Positions 16,067-23,700 of a DNA stretch of 64,000 nucleotides are shown piece by piece. This DNA is from CAZTDU01 sp964617355. GTDB taxonomy: Bacteria > Pseudomonadota > Gammaproteobacteria > Burkholderiales > SG8-39. Location of the stretch: positions 1 through 64,000 of the forward strand of contig CAZTXP010000005.1 in the NCBI GenBank assembly GCA_964617355.1. The letters run 5' to 3'. A program made the position numbers and the translations under genes. The notes beneath the pieces were generated by a model, which saw nothing but the letters and a program-made list of their open reading frames with translations, did no database searches and was not told the DNA's origin. Positions within the stretch are counted from its first letter, which is position 1; every line of letters begins with the position of its first letter.

Positions 16067-17137
16067 ATGGACGCCCAGCGCCCGCTACTGGAAGTCGTGC
16101 AGCTCAGCCAATCCTACGGTACCCACGCCGTGGTGAGGGAGTTGTCGTTCGCGCTGAAGCGCGGCGCGATCGGCTGCCTGCTCGGTCCCAGCGGTTGCGG
16201 CAAGACCACGGTGCTTCGCTGCATCGCCGGCTTCGAGCCCGTGCAGGCCGGGCGCATCCTGATCGACGGCCACGTGGTCTCGGCGCCGGACGTCGCGGTC
16301 GCGCCCGAGAAGCGGCGCATCGGCATGGTGTTCCAGGACTACGCGCTGTTCCCGCATCTCACGGTCGCCGGCAACATCGCCTTCGGCCTGAAAGGCGCGG
16401 GGCGCGACGCGCGCGTGAAGGAACTCGCCGAGCTCGTCGGCCTCGCGCCCGCGCTCGCCAAGTACCCGCACGAACTCTCCGGCGGGCAGCAGCAGCGCGT
16501 GGCGCTCGCGCGCGCGCTTGCGCCGAATCCGGAACTGCTGCTGCTCGACGAGCCGTTCTCGAACCTCGACGTCGAGCTGCGCGAGCGCCTGTCGCTGGAA
16601 CTGCGCGAGATCCTGAAGGCGAGCGGCGCCACCGCCGTGCTCGTCACGCACGACCAGAACGAGGCCTTCGCGATCGCCGACGAGATCGGCGTGCTGCACG
16701 AGGGCCGCATCCAGCAGTGGGACAACGCCTACAACCTGTACCACCGGCCGGCGTCGCGCTTCGTCGCGGACTTCGTCGGCCAGGGCGTGTTCATGCCGGC
16801 GCGCGTGCTGAACGCCCGGCAGGTGGAGATCGAGCTCGGCGTGCTCGAGGGCGAGATCCCCTCGGACTGTTCGCAGGGCTGCGCGGACTGCGGCAAGGGG
16901 TGCCTGGCGGACATCCTGCTGCGGCCCGACGACGTGGTGCACGACGACGCCGCGGCGACCAAGGCCGAGGTCACGCACAAGGCGTTCCGCGGCGCCGAGA
17001 TCCTCTACACGCTGAAGCTCGAGAGCGGCCGCAAGGTGCTGGCGCTGGTGCCGAGCCACCATAACCACGCGCTCGGCGAGAAGATCGGCATCCGGCTCGA
17101 CGTGGACCACGTCGTCGCCTTCCATCCCGACCACTGA
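16067..17137 (+). CDS. fbpC: Ferric iron ABC transporter ATPase FbpC with cysteine cluster
   Basis: Energises ferric iron import. Walker A GPSGCGKTT, signature LSGGQQQRVALARAL, Walker B LLLLDEPFSNLD and the switch His in LVTHDQNEAFA are all intact. The C-terminal regulatory (TOBE-like) domain contains an unusual run CSQGCADCGKGC (about residues 269-280), four cysteines within 12 residues, which could bind iron or another metal. I choose the ATG at 16067 (356 residues); an in-frame GTG at 16049 would lie upstream of the -10 box. It is separated from fbpA by the convergent fbpB gene but shares its Fur-like control region with fbpB. Confidence 0.93.
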   Translation: MDAQRPLLEVVQLSQSYGTHAVVRELSFALKRGAIGCLLGPSGCGKTTVLRCIAGFEPVQAGRILIDGHVVSAPDVAVAPEKRRIGMVFQDYALFPHLTVAGNIAFGLKGAGRDARVKELAELVGLAPALAKYPHELSGGQQQRVALARALAPNPELLLLDEPFSNLDVELRERLSLELREILKASGATAVLVTHDQNEAFAIADEIGVLHEGRIQQWDNAYNLYHRPASRFVADFVGQGVFMPARVLNARQVEIELGVLEGEIPSDCSQGCADCGKGCLADILLRPDDVVHDDAAATKAEVTHKAFRGAEILYTLKLESGRKVLALVPSHHNHALGEKIGIRLDVDHVVAFHPDH

Positions 17138-17182
17138 GCGAGCCACCGAGCCGCCCAACGGGCCGGCCGGCGAACCCGCCGC

Positions 17183-18028
17183 TCAGCCGCCGCTGGGCGC
17201 CTCTTCCTTCAGGCTGAACACCACCGGCACGTCGACGGTGAATTCCTTGCCGCGCAGCGAGGCCGGGATCGGCGTCAGCGGCTTGGCCTTGGTGATCATG
17301 TCGAGCGCGGTCTTGTCGAGCAGCTCGTGCCCGGTGCTCGTCTTGATGCTGATCGACGCGATCATGCCGTTGGCGCCGATCACCATGCGCACCTCGACCT
17401 TGCCTTCCCAGTTGTTGTCCATCGCCGCGCGCGGATAGCGCTTGTACTTGCGCGCGGTCGTGATGATCGCGAGCTGGTACTGGCGCAGCGTGCCCGGATC
17501 GACATCGGCGCTCGGCGCTGCTGGCGCGGCCGTCGGGGATCCCCCCGGCTCTGCTTTCGCCGCGGGCGCGCTCGGCGCGCTCGGTGCCGCCGCGGGGCTG
17601 GAAGTCGATTCGCTCGACGGCGCCGTGCTCGGCGCGGGCGCCGCCGTCGGCGCGGCGGGCGCAGTCGGCGCGGCCTTGGCAACCGGCGTGGGCTTCGCCA
17701 CCGGCGTCGGCGTGGGCGTCGGGGCCGGCTTCGCGACCGGGGGCGGCGGGGGCGGCTCCTCGGCCTTCGGCTTCGGCGGCTCGGGCTGCGGAGGCGCCGC
17801 CTCGGGAGCCGTGGCAGGGCGCGCTGCCGGCGCCGCGAGTCGCGCGACGATCGGGCCGGGGGACGCGGCGGGCTTCGCTGCTGGCTTGATCAGGCCGTGC
17901 CAGCTGGCGAGCAGCGCTCCGTGGAAGACGAGCGAGCAGACCGCCGCGACGACGACGCCGCGGTTATCGGAGCGGAAGTCGATCCATCCGCCCGGGACCG
18001 TTGGTCCCATGGTCGCGACGCCTGACAT
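17183..18028 (-). CDS. TonB-like energy transducer
   Basis: Couples inner-membrane proton-motive force to outer-membrane receptors. The 281-residue protein has a short cytoplasmic start, one membrane helix (GVVVAAVCSLVFHGALLASW, with the His typical of TonB helices) and a long Pro/Ala/Lys-rich periplasmic linker (about 50-170). It ends in a TonB C-terminal domain (YKRYPRAAMDNNWEGKVEV ... VPVVFSLKEE). ExbB and ExbD are not in the window. It begins 9 bases after the upstream oxidoreductase gene and ends 45 bases from fbpC, converging on it. A role in iron-siderophore uptake fits the neighbours but is inferred. Confidence 0.85.
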   Translation of the reverse strand: MSGVATMGPTVPGGWIDFRSDNRGVVVAAVCSLVFHGALLASWHGLIKPAAKPAASPGPIVARLAAPAARPATAPEAAPPQPEPPKPKAEEPPPPPPVAKPAPTPTPTPVAKPTPVAKAAPTAPAAPTAAPAPSTAPSSESTSSPAAAPSAPSAPAAKAEPGGSPTAAPAAPSADVDPGTLRQYQLAIITTARKYKRYPRAAMDNNWEGKVEVRMVIGANGMIASISIKTSTGHELLDKTALDMITKAKPLTPIPASLRGKEFTVDVPVVFSLKEEAPSGG

Positions 18029-18037
18029 GGCGCGGGA

Positions 18038-20365
18038 CTATACACCCCGGCCGTGGAGCGCCTTCCAGACCTTCTCCGGGGTGAACGGCATCTCGAGGTG
18101 CTTCACGCCGCGATCGGCGAGCGCGTCCAGCACCGCGTGCACGACGGCCGGCACCGAGCCGATCGTGCCGAGTTCGCCGCAGCCCTTCACGCCGAGCAGG
18201 TTGGTCTTGCAGGGCACCGATTCCTCGAACAGGTTCGTCAGCGCCGGCATCTGGTCGGCGCGCGGCACGCAGTAGTCCATCAGCGAGCCCGTCAGCAGCT
18301 GCCCGCTCGAGGCGTCGTAGCGCGCGTGCTCGTAGAGCGCCTGCCCGATGCCCTGCGCGATGCCGCCGTGGATCTGCCCCTCGACAATCATGTGGTTGAT
18401 GATGCGGCCCACGTCGTCGACGCTTGCGATGGACGCCACCTCGACCTCGCCGGTGTCCGGATCGACCTCGACCTCGGCGACCATGGCGCCGTTCGGCCAA
18501 GACGGTTGCGACGGAGACTCGGTCGCGGCGACGCGGATCACGCGATCCGGCTGGCGCGCGGCGAGCGAGGCCCAGTCGATGCCGCGATCTGTACCGGAGA
18601 TCGCGAAGCGCCCGGCGCGATACTCGATGTCGGCAACCGAAGCCTCGAGCGCCTCCGCGGCGAGGTCGGTGCCGCGCAGGATCGCCTTGCGGCCGGCGGA
18701 CACTGCCGCGGAACCACCCACGAACGCGGACCGCGAGCCGACGCTGCCGATGCCGTTCACCGCGTCGGTGTCGCCCTGCACGACGCGCACGCGCGCCGGG
18801 TCGATCTGCAGCAGCTCGGTCATGAGCTGGATGTAGGTGGTCTCGAGCCCCTGACCCATCGCCTGCGTGCCGGTGAACACCGACACGGTGCCATCCGCCG
18901 AGACCATGACGTCCACTGTCTCTGTACGGATCGGCGCGCCGGTCCACTCGAGGTAGGCGGCGAGGCCGCGGCCGCGCAGTCGCCCGCGCAGCCGCGACTG
19001 CTCGCGCCGCGCCGCGAATCCGGCCTCGTCCGAATCGGCGAGCACGCGATCGAGCACCTGCGCGAACTTGCCGTCGTCGTAGATGTCGCCGACGTGCGTC
19101 GCGTACGGGAACTGCCCGGGCTGGATGAAGTTGCGGCGCCGGATCTCGGCCGCGTCCATGCCCATCTCCTTGGCGCCTTCGTCCATCAGGCGCTCCATGA
19201 GGAAGTTCGCCTCGGGACGACCCGCGCCGCGATACGCGCCGGTGGCCATCGTGTTCGTGAGGTAGCCCTTGATGCGGTAGTCGACCACCGGCACGTGGTA
19301 CACGGTGGTCTGCACCTTCGGGCCGAGCAGCAGCGGGATGATCGCGGTGGACCCGACCGGCACGGCGCCGAAATTGGCGAGCATCGACATGCGCAGGCCG
19401 AGGATGCGGCCCTCGCGATCGAGCGCGAGCTCGGCGTCGTAGTGCTGGTCGCGGCCCATGTGCGCGGCGATGAAGTCCTCGGAGCGGTCCGCACGCCACT
19501 TCACCGGGCGGCCGAGCTTCCACGACGCGTAGCAGACCAGCGCGTCCTCCGGCGAGATGCCGGTCTTCATGCCGAAGCCGCCGCCGATGTCGCCGACGAC
19601 GACGCGGAACTCGTCGACCTTGCGCTTGAAGACGTCGGCGAGGCCCTGCCGCGTGCCGCTCGGCGTCTGGCTCTGCGTGTAGAGGGTGCAGCGCGCGCCT
19701 TCGTGCACTCCGATCGAGCAGCGCGGCTCCAGTGCGAAGGCGATCAGGCGCTGGTTGTCGAGCGACACCTTGGCCACGCGATGCGCCGCGGCGAAGGCGG
19801 CATCACACTTCGCCGCGTCACCGATGCGGCCTTCGGCCGACACGTTGCCCGGCGCCTGGGCCCACAACGTCGGCGCACCCTCCGCGCCGGCCGCAAACAC
19901 GTCGGTGACCGCCGGTAATTCCTCGTAGTCGACCGAGACGAGCTCGGCCGCATCCTGGGCCTGCTCCCGCGTCGCCGCGACGATCGCGACTACCGGCTGG
20001 CCGGCGTAGAACGCCGTGCCGTCGGCGAGCGCGTGCCTCGGCGGCGCCGCCATCGGCGAGCCGTCGCCGCGCTTGAAGAGCGGCGGGAAAGGCATCGCCT
20101 GCAGGCCGTCGGCCTTCAGGTCGGCAATGGTGTACGCGGCGAGCACGCCCGGGGCCGCCGCGGCGGCGGCCACGTCGATCGCGGCGATGCGCGCATGCGC
20201 ATGCGGCGAGCGCAGCACGACCAGCCACGCCTGGCCCGGCAGGACGCGGTCGTCGCTGAAGAGACCCTGCCCCTTCAGCAAGCGATCATCCTCGACGCGT
20301 TTCTGGGTGCGGGACGCGCCGAAGCGCGCCGAATCAGGGTCGAACTGGACGGCGGGAGCATTCAT
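18038..20365 (-). CDS. Xanthine dehydrogenase/CO dehydrogenase-family molybdopterin-binding subunit
   Basis: Large catalytic subunit of a molybdenum hydroxylase, 775 residues. The N-terminal part RVEDDRLLKGQGLFSDDR and PHAHARI is the aldehyde oxidase a/b hammerhead domain. The molybdopterin domain follows with GGGFGMKTG and the active-site loop AYRGAGRPEAN. That loop is not the AYRCSFR loop of form I CO dehydrogenase, so aerobic CO oxidation is not indicated. The catalytic Glu lies in GCGELGTIGS near the C-terminus. The FAD-binding and 2Fe-2S subunits that normally accompany it are absent on both sides, so it is an orphan here. The substrate is unknown. tonB begins 9 bases downstream. Confidence 0.88.
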   Translation of the reverse strand: MNAPAVQFDPDSARFGASRTQKRVEDDRLLKGQGLFSDDRVLPGQAWLVVLRSPHAHARIAAIDVAAAAAAPGVLAAYTIADLKADGLQAMPFPPLFKRGDGSPMAAPPRHALADGTAFYAGQPVVAIVAATREQAQDAAELVSVDYEELPAVTDVFAAGAEGAPTLWAQAPGNVSAEGRIGDAAKCDAAFAAAHRVAKVSLDNQRLIAFALEPRCSIGVHEGARCTLYTQSQTPSGTRQGLADVFKRKVDEFRVVVGDIGGGFGMKTGISPEDALVCYASWKLGRPVKWRADRSEDFIAAHMGRDQHYDAELALDREGRILGLRMSMLANFGAVPVGSTAIIPLLLGPKVQTTVYHVPVVDYRIKGYLTNTMATGAYRGAGRPEANFLMERLMDEGAKEMGMDAAEIRRRNFIQPGQFPYATHVGDIYDDGKFAQVLDRVLADSDEAGFAARREQSRLRGRLRGRGLAAYLEWTGAPIRTETVDVMVSADGTVSVFTGTQAMGQGLETTYIQLMTELLQIDPARVRVVQGDTDAVNGIGSVGSRSAFVGGSAAVSAGRKAILRGTDLAAEALEASVADIEYRAGRFAISGTDRGIDWASLAARQPDRVIRVAATESPSQPSWPNGAMVAEVEVDPDTGEVEVASIASVDDVGRIINHMIVEGQIHGGIAQGIGQALYEHARYDASSGQLLTGSLMDYCVPRADQMPALTNLFEESVPCKTNLLGVKGCGELGTIGSVPAVVHAVLDALADRGVKHLEMPFTPEKVWKALHGRGV

Positions 20366-20387
20366 CTAGGCGTGCTCAGGAAGGAAA

Positions 20388-20478
<91 letters not shown>

Positions 20479-20503
20479 GCGGTCGAGCAGGGGGTGGATT
20501 CTA

Positions 20504-21778
20504 TCAGGCCGGGAGGAGCTTCTCCCGCCCGCCCATGTACGGGCGCAGGGGCTCGGGGATGGTCACCGAGCCGTCGGCGTTCTGGTGGTTCTCGAGGATC
20601 GCCACCAGCGTCCGCCCGACGGCGAGGCCCGACCCGTTCAGGGTATGCACCGGCTCGGGCTTGCCCTTCTCGTTCCTGAACCGCGCCTGCATGCGGCGCG
20701 CCTGGAAGGCCTCGAAGGTCGAGCAGGACGAGATCTCGCGGAAGGCATTCTGCGCCGGCAGCCAGACCTCGAGGTCGTAGGTCTTCGCGGACGAGAAGCC
20801 CATGTCGCCGGTGCAGAGCAGCATCGTGCGGTACGGCAGGCCTAGGCGCTGGAGGATCGACTCGGCGTGACGGGTCAGGTCCTCGTGCGCGGCCTCGGAT
20901 TGCGACGGATGCACCACCTGCACCAGCTCGACCTTGTCGAACTGGTGGTTGCGGATCATGCCGCGCGTGTCCTTGCCGGCCGAGCCCGCCTCGGACCGGA
21001 AGCACGGCGAGTGGCAGACGTACTTCAGCGGCAGGGATTCCAGCGGCACGATCGACTCGCGCACGAAGTTCGTCACCGGGTACTCCGCAGTCGGGATCAG
21101 GTAGAGGTCGTGCTCCTCGAGCTTGAAGAGGTCGCCCTTGAACTTGGCGAGGCTCGACACCCCATCGGCGCAGGCGCCGCTCACCATGTACGGCACGTAG
21201 ACCTCGGTGTAGCCGTGCTCGCTGGTGTGGACGTCGAGCATGAACTGCGCGAGCGCGCGGTGCAGTCGCGCGACGCCGCCCTTCAGCACCGTGAAGCGCG
21301 CGCCGGAGAGCTTCGCCGCGGTCTCGAAGTCGATGCCCGCGAGGCGCGCGCCGACGTCGACATGGTCGCGCGGCTCGAAGTCGAACTTGCGCGGCTCGCC
21401 CCAGCGGCGCTGCTCGACGTTGTCGTCCGCGCCCTTGCCCTCGGGCACGCTCGCGTGCGGCGGATTGGGCAGTCCCGAGACGAACGACTGCATCCGCTCC
21501 TGCACCGACTCCAGCTTCGCCTCGAGTTCCGTGACCTGCGCGTTGATGCCCGCCGACTCCGCCATCAGCGCCGCGGTGTCCTCGCCCTTCGCCTTGGCCT
21601 GGCCGATGCGCTTGGCCATGCCGTTCCGCTGCGACTGCAGGTCCTGCGTTCGCGTCTGGATGTCCTTGCGCTCGGCCTCCAGCGTGAGGAAGGCTGCCTT
21701 GTCGAGCGCGAAGCCGCGCGTCGCGAGGCGATCGGCCACGGCGTCGAGGTTGGTGCGGAGGGTCTGGAGGTCGATCAT
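20504..21778 (-). CDS. serS: Seryl-tRNA synthetase
   Basis: Charges tRNA-Ser with serine. The 424-residue class II synthetase has the N-terminal coiled-coil arm (about residues 30-105, LEAERKDIQTRTQDLQSQRN) that recognises the long variable arm. Motif 2 is in CHSPCFRSEAGSAGKDTRGM and motif 3 in NGSGLAVGRTLVAILE. The start ATG overlaps the rarA stop (ATGA), so the two are translationally coupled. One of its substrates, tRNA-Ser(CGA), is encoded 25 bases downstream on the same strand, so enzyme and substrate RNA may share a transcript. Confidence 0.97.
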   Translation of the reverse strand: MIDLQTLRTNLDAVADRLATRGFALDKAAFLTLEAERKDIQTRTQDLQSQRNGMAKRIGQAKAKGEDTAALMAESAGINAQVTELEAKLESVQERMQSFVSGLPNPPHASVPEGKGADDNVEQRRWGEPRKFDFEPRDHVDVGARLAGIDFETAAKLSGARFTVLKGGVARLHRALAQFMLDVHTSEHGYTEVYVPYMVSGACADGVSSLAKFKGDLFKLEEHDLYLIPTAEYPVTNFVRESIVPLESLPLKYVCHSPCFRSEAGSAGKDTRGMIRNHQFDKVELVQVVHPSQSEAAHEDLTRHAESILQRLGLPYRTMLLCTGDMGFSSAKTYDLEVWLPAQNAFREISSCSTFEAFQARRMQARFRNEKGKPEPVHTLNGSGLAVGRTLVAILENHQNADGSVTIPEPLRPYMGGREKLLPA

Positions 21779-23106
21779 GCGTCGTCTGCCTTCGTGGATG
21801 CGCCCGCGGCGCGGTCGCGCGCACGCAGGCTGTCGAGCTTCTCGCGGATGCGCAGTTCGAGCCCGCGCTCCGTCGGGCGGTACCAGCCCTGCGGCTTCAT
21901 GCCCTCGGGAAGGTAGGTCTCGCCCGCGGCGTAGCCGCCTTCCTCGTCGTGGGCGTAGCGATAGCCCTTGCCGTAGCCGAGGTCCTTCATCAAGCGCGTG
22001 GGCGCGTTGCGCAAGTGCATCGGCACCGGCCTCGTGCCGTCCTGCCGCACGAACGCGCGGGCCGCATTATAGGCGCCGTACGCGGCGTTCGACTTCGCCG
22101 CGATCGCGAGGTAGAGCACCGCCTCGGCGAGCGCGAGTTCGCCCTCGGGCGAGCCGAGGCGCTCGTAGGTCTCGCAGGCATCCAGTGCCAAGCGCAGCGC
22201 GCGCGGGTCGGCGAGGCCGACGTCCTCGATCGCCATGCGCACGATGCGCCGGCCGCAATAGAGCGGATCGGCGCCGCCATCGAGCATGCGCACCAGCCAG
22301 TACAGCGCCGCGTCGGGATCCGAGCCGCGCACCGACTTGTGCAGCGCCGAGATCTGGTCGTAGAACACCTCGCCGGCCTTGTCGAAGCGTCGCAGGTTCT
22401 GCGCCAGCGTGCGTTCAACGAAGGCGGCGTCGATGGCGCTGCCGGACGCCTGGGCCGCGTTGTCGAGTATCTCCAGCGCATTCAGCAATCGACGTGCATC
22501 GCCATCGGCGAAGCCCGTCAGGCGCTCCATCGCGGCCGCGTCGACGGGGATGCCGCTGCGCGCGACGAGCGTGCGCAGGTCCTCCGGCGAGTGGCTCTCC
22601 AGCACGTAGACCGCCGCGCGACTGAGGAGCGCGCCGTTGACCTCGAAGGACGGGTTCTCGGTCGTCGCACCGATGAACGTGAGCAGGCCGCGCTCGACGT
22701 AGGGCAGGAAGGCGTCCTGCTGCGCCTTGTTGAAGCGGTGGACTTCGTCGACGAAGAGGATGGTGTGCCGCCCGGTGCGCGCGAGTTCGTCCTCGGCCGC
22801 CTGCACCGCCTCGCGGATGTCCTTCACGCCCGAGAACACCGCCGACAGCGCGATGAAGCGCGCGTCGAACGCATCCGCCATGAGGCGCGCCAGCGTCGTC
22901 TTGCCGACCCCCGGCGGCCCCCACAGGATCATCGAGTGCGGCTTGCCCGACTCGAACGCGATGCGCAGCGGCTTGCCCTCGCCGAGGAGGTGGCGCTGGC
23001 CGATGACGTCGTCCAGCGCCCTGGGCCTCAGGCGCTCAGCGAGCGGCGCGCGCGCGGGGGCTTGGCCGAAGAGGCCGCCACCCGCAGCGCTAGTCGCCGA
23101 GGACAT
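21775..23106 (-). CDS. rarA: Replication-associated recombination protein RarA (MgsA)
   Basis: AAA+ ATPase of the clamp-loader clade that acts at stalled replication forks. Walker A is LWGPPGVGKTT and Walker B is LFVDEVHRFNK, followed by sensor 1 in FIGATTENPSFEVN. The C-terminal MgsA tetramerisation region (SDPDAALYWLVRMLDGGADP) is present. The N-terminal GGGLFGQAPARAPLAERLRP matches RarA. The ATG at 23106 overlaps the last 17 bases of lolA; the longer frame to 23352 is a shadow. It forms a chain ftsK-lolA-rarA-serS with very short or negative gaps, a common betaproteobacterial order. Confidence 0.95.
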   Translation of the reverse strand: MSSATSAAGGGLFGQAPARAPLAERLRPRALDDVIGQRHLLGEGKPLRIAFESGKPHSMILWGPPGVGKTTLARLMADAFDARFIALSAVFSGVKDIREAVQAAEDELARTGRHTILFVDEVHRFNKAQQDAFLPYVERGLLTFIGATTENPSFEVNGALLSRAAVYVLESHSPEDLRTLVARSGIPVDAAAMERLTGFADGDARRLLNALEILDNAAQASGSAIDAAFVERTLAQNLRRFDKAGEVFYDQISALHKSVRGSDPDAALYWLVRMLDGGADPLYCGRRIVRMAIEDVGLADPRALRLALDACETYERLGSPEGELALAEAVLYLAIAAKSNAAYGAYNAARAFVRQDGTRPVPMHLRNAPTRLMKDLGYGKGYRYAHDEEGGYAAGETYLPEGMKPQGWYRPTERGLELRIREKLDSLRARDRAAGASTKADDA

Positions 23107-23698
23107 CGGCGCCCTTGGGCGGCGTGAACCGGAAGGTATCGGGCTCGAGCTTCGGATTGCGCACGAGGCTCGAGAAGCGCAGCACCGTCGTCTGGCCGAA
23201 CGGGTCAACCAGTTCCATGGCCTCGACACCGGCGGTACCGAGGCCCAGCCGGATGCGCTCGAAGCCGGCCTCCTTGTCGCGCGGCCGCGCCTCGAGCCAT
23301 TCGAGGCCTTCGCGCGCGCCGAGGTCCTGCATGGCGAACGCCTGCGTGACATCCGCCGCCCCCGCGAGCAGCGCCGCGGGCGTCGTGCCGATGGCGCGCG
23401 AGAGCCGACGCACGGTGACCTGATTGAGGTCTTCGTCCCAGATCCAGACCTTGGCGCCGTCGCCGACGATGAGCTGCGGGTTGGGCTTCGCGTAGGTCCA
23501 GCGAAACTTGCCGGGCCGCTGGAACGAGAACGTTCCCGTGGCCGACTGCACCAGCTTCCCGGCCTTGTCGTAGACCTTCTGCTCGAACGAGGCCTGCGCC
23601 GAGGGCGTGGTACGCACGAAGACCTGGAAGCGCTCGACGCTGTCGGCGAGCGCCGTGGCCGACAACGCGAAGAGGAATGCCGCGACGAGCGAGCGCAC
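23090..23698 (-). CDS. lolA: Outer-membrane lipoprotein carrier protein LolA
   Basis: Periplasmic chaperone that ferries lipoproteins from LolCDE to LolB. The GTG start at 23698, two bases after the ftsK stop, gives 202 residues with a signal peptide (VRSLVAAFLFALSATALA). The mature part shows the LolA pattern SAQASFEQKVYDKAGKLVQ, GTFSFQRPGKFRWTY and the late DPFGQTTVLRFSSLVRNPKL. The larger open frame to 24520 is a shadow of ftsK. It would serve BamD, DolP and the NlpC lipoprotein of this window. Confidence 0.93.
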   Translation of the reverse strand: MRSLVAAFLFALSATALADSVERFQVFVRTTPSAQASFEQKVYDKAGKLVQSATGTFSFQRPGKFRWTYAKPNPQLIVGDGAKVWIWDEDLNQVTVRRLSRAIGTTPAALLAGAADVTQAFAMQDLGAREGLEWLEARPRDKEAGFERIRLGLGTAGVEAMELVDPFGQTTVLRFSSLVRNPKLEPDTFRFTPPKGADVLGD

Positions 23699-23700
23699 CG

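Noticed and set aside
17138..17182. GC-rich inverted repeats between fbpC and the tonB-like gene as a terminator
   Set aside because: Only short GGCCGGCC-type symmetry is visible with no T-run and no clear stem-loop, so it was not annotated.
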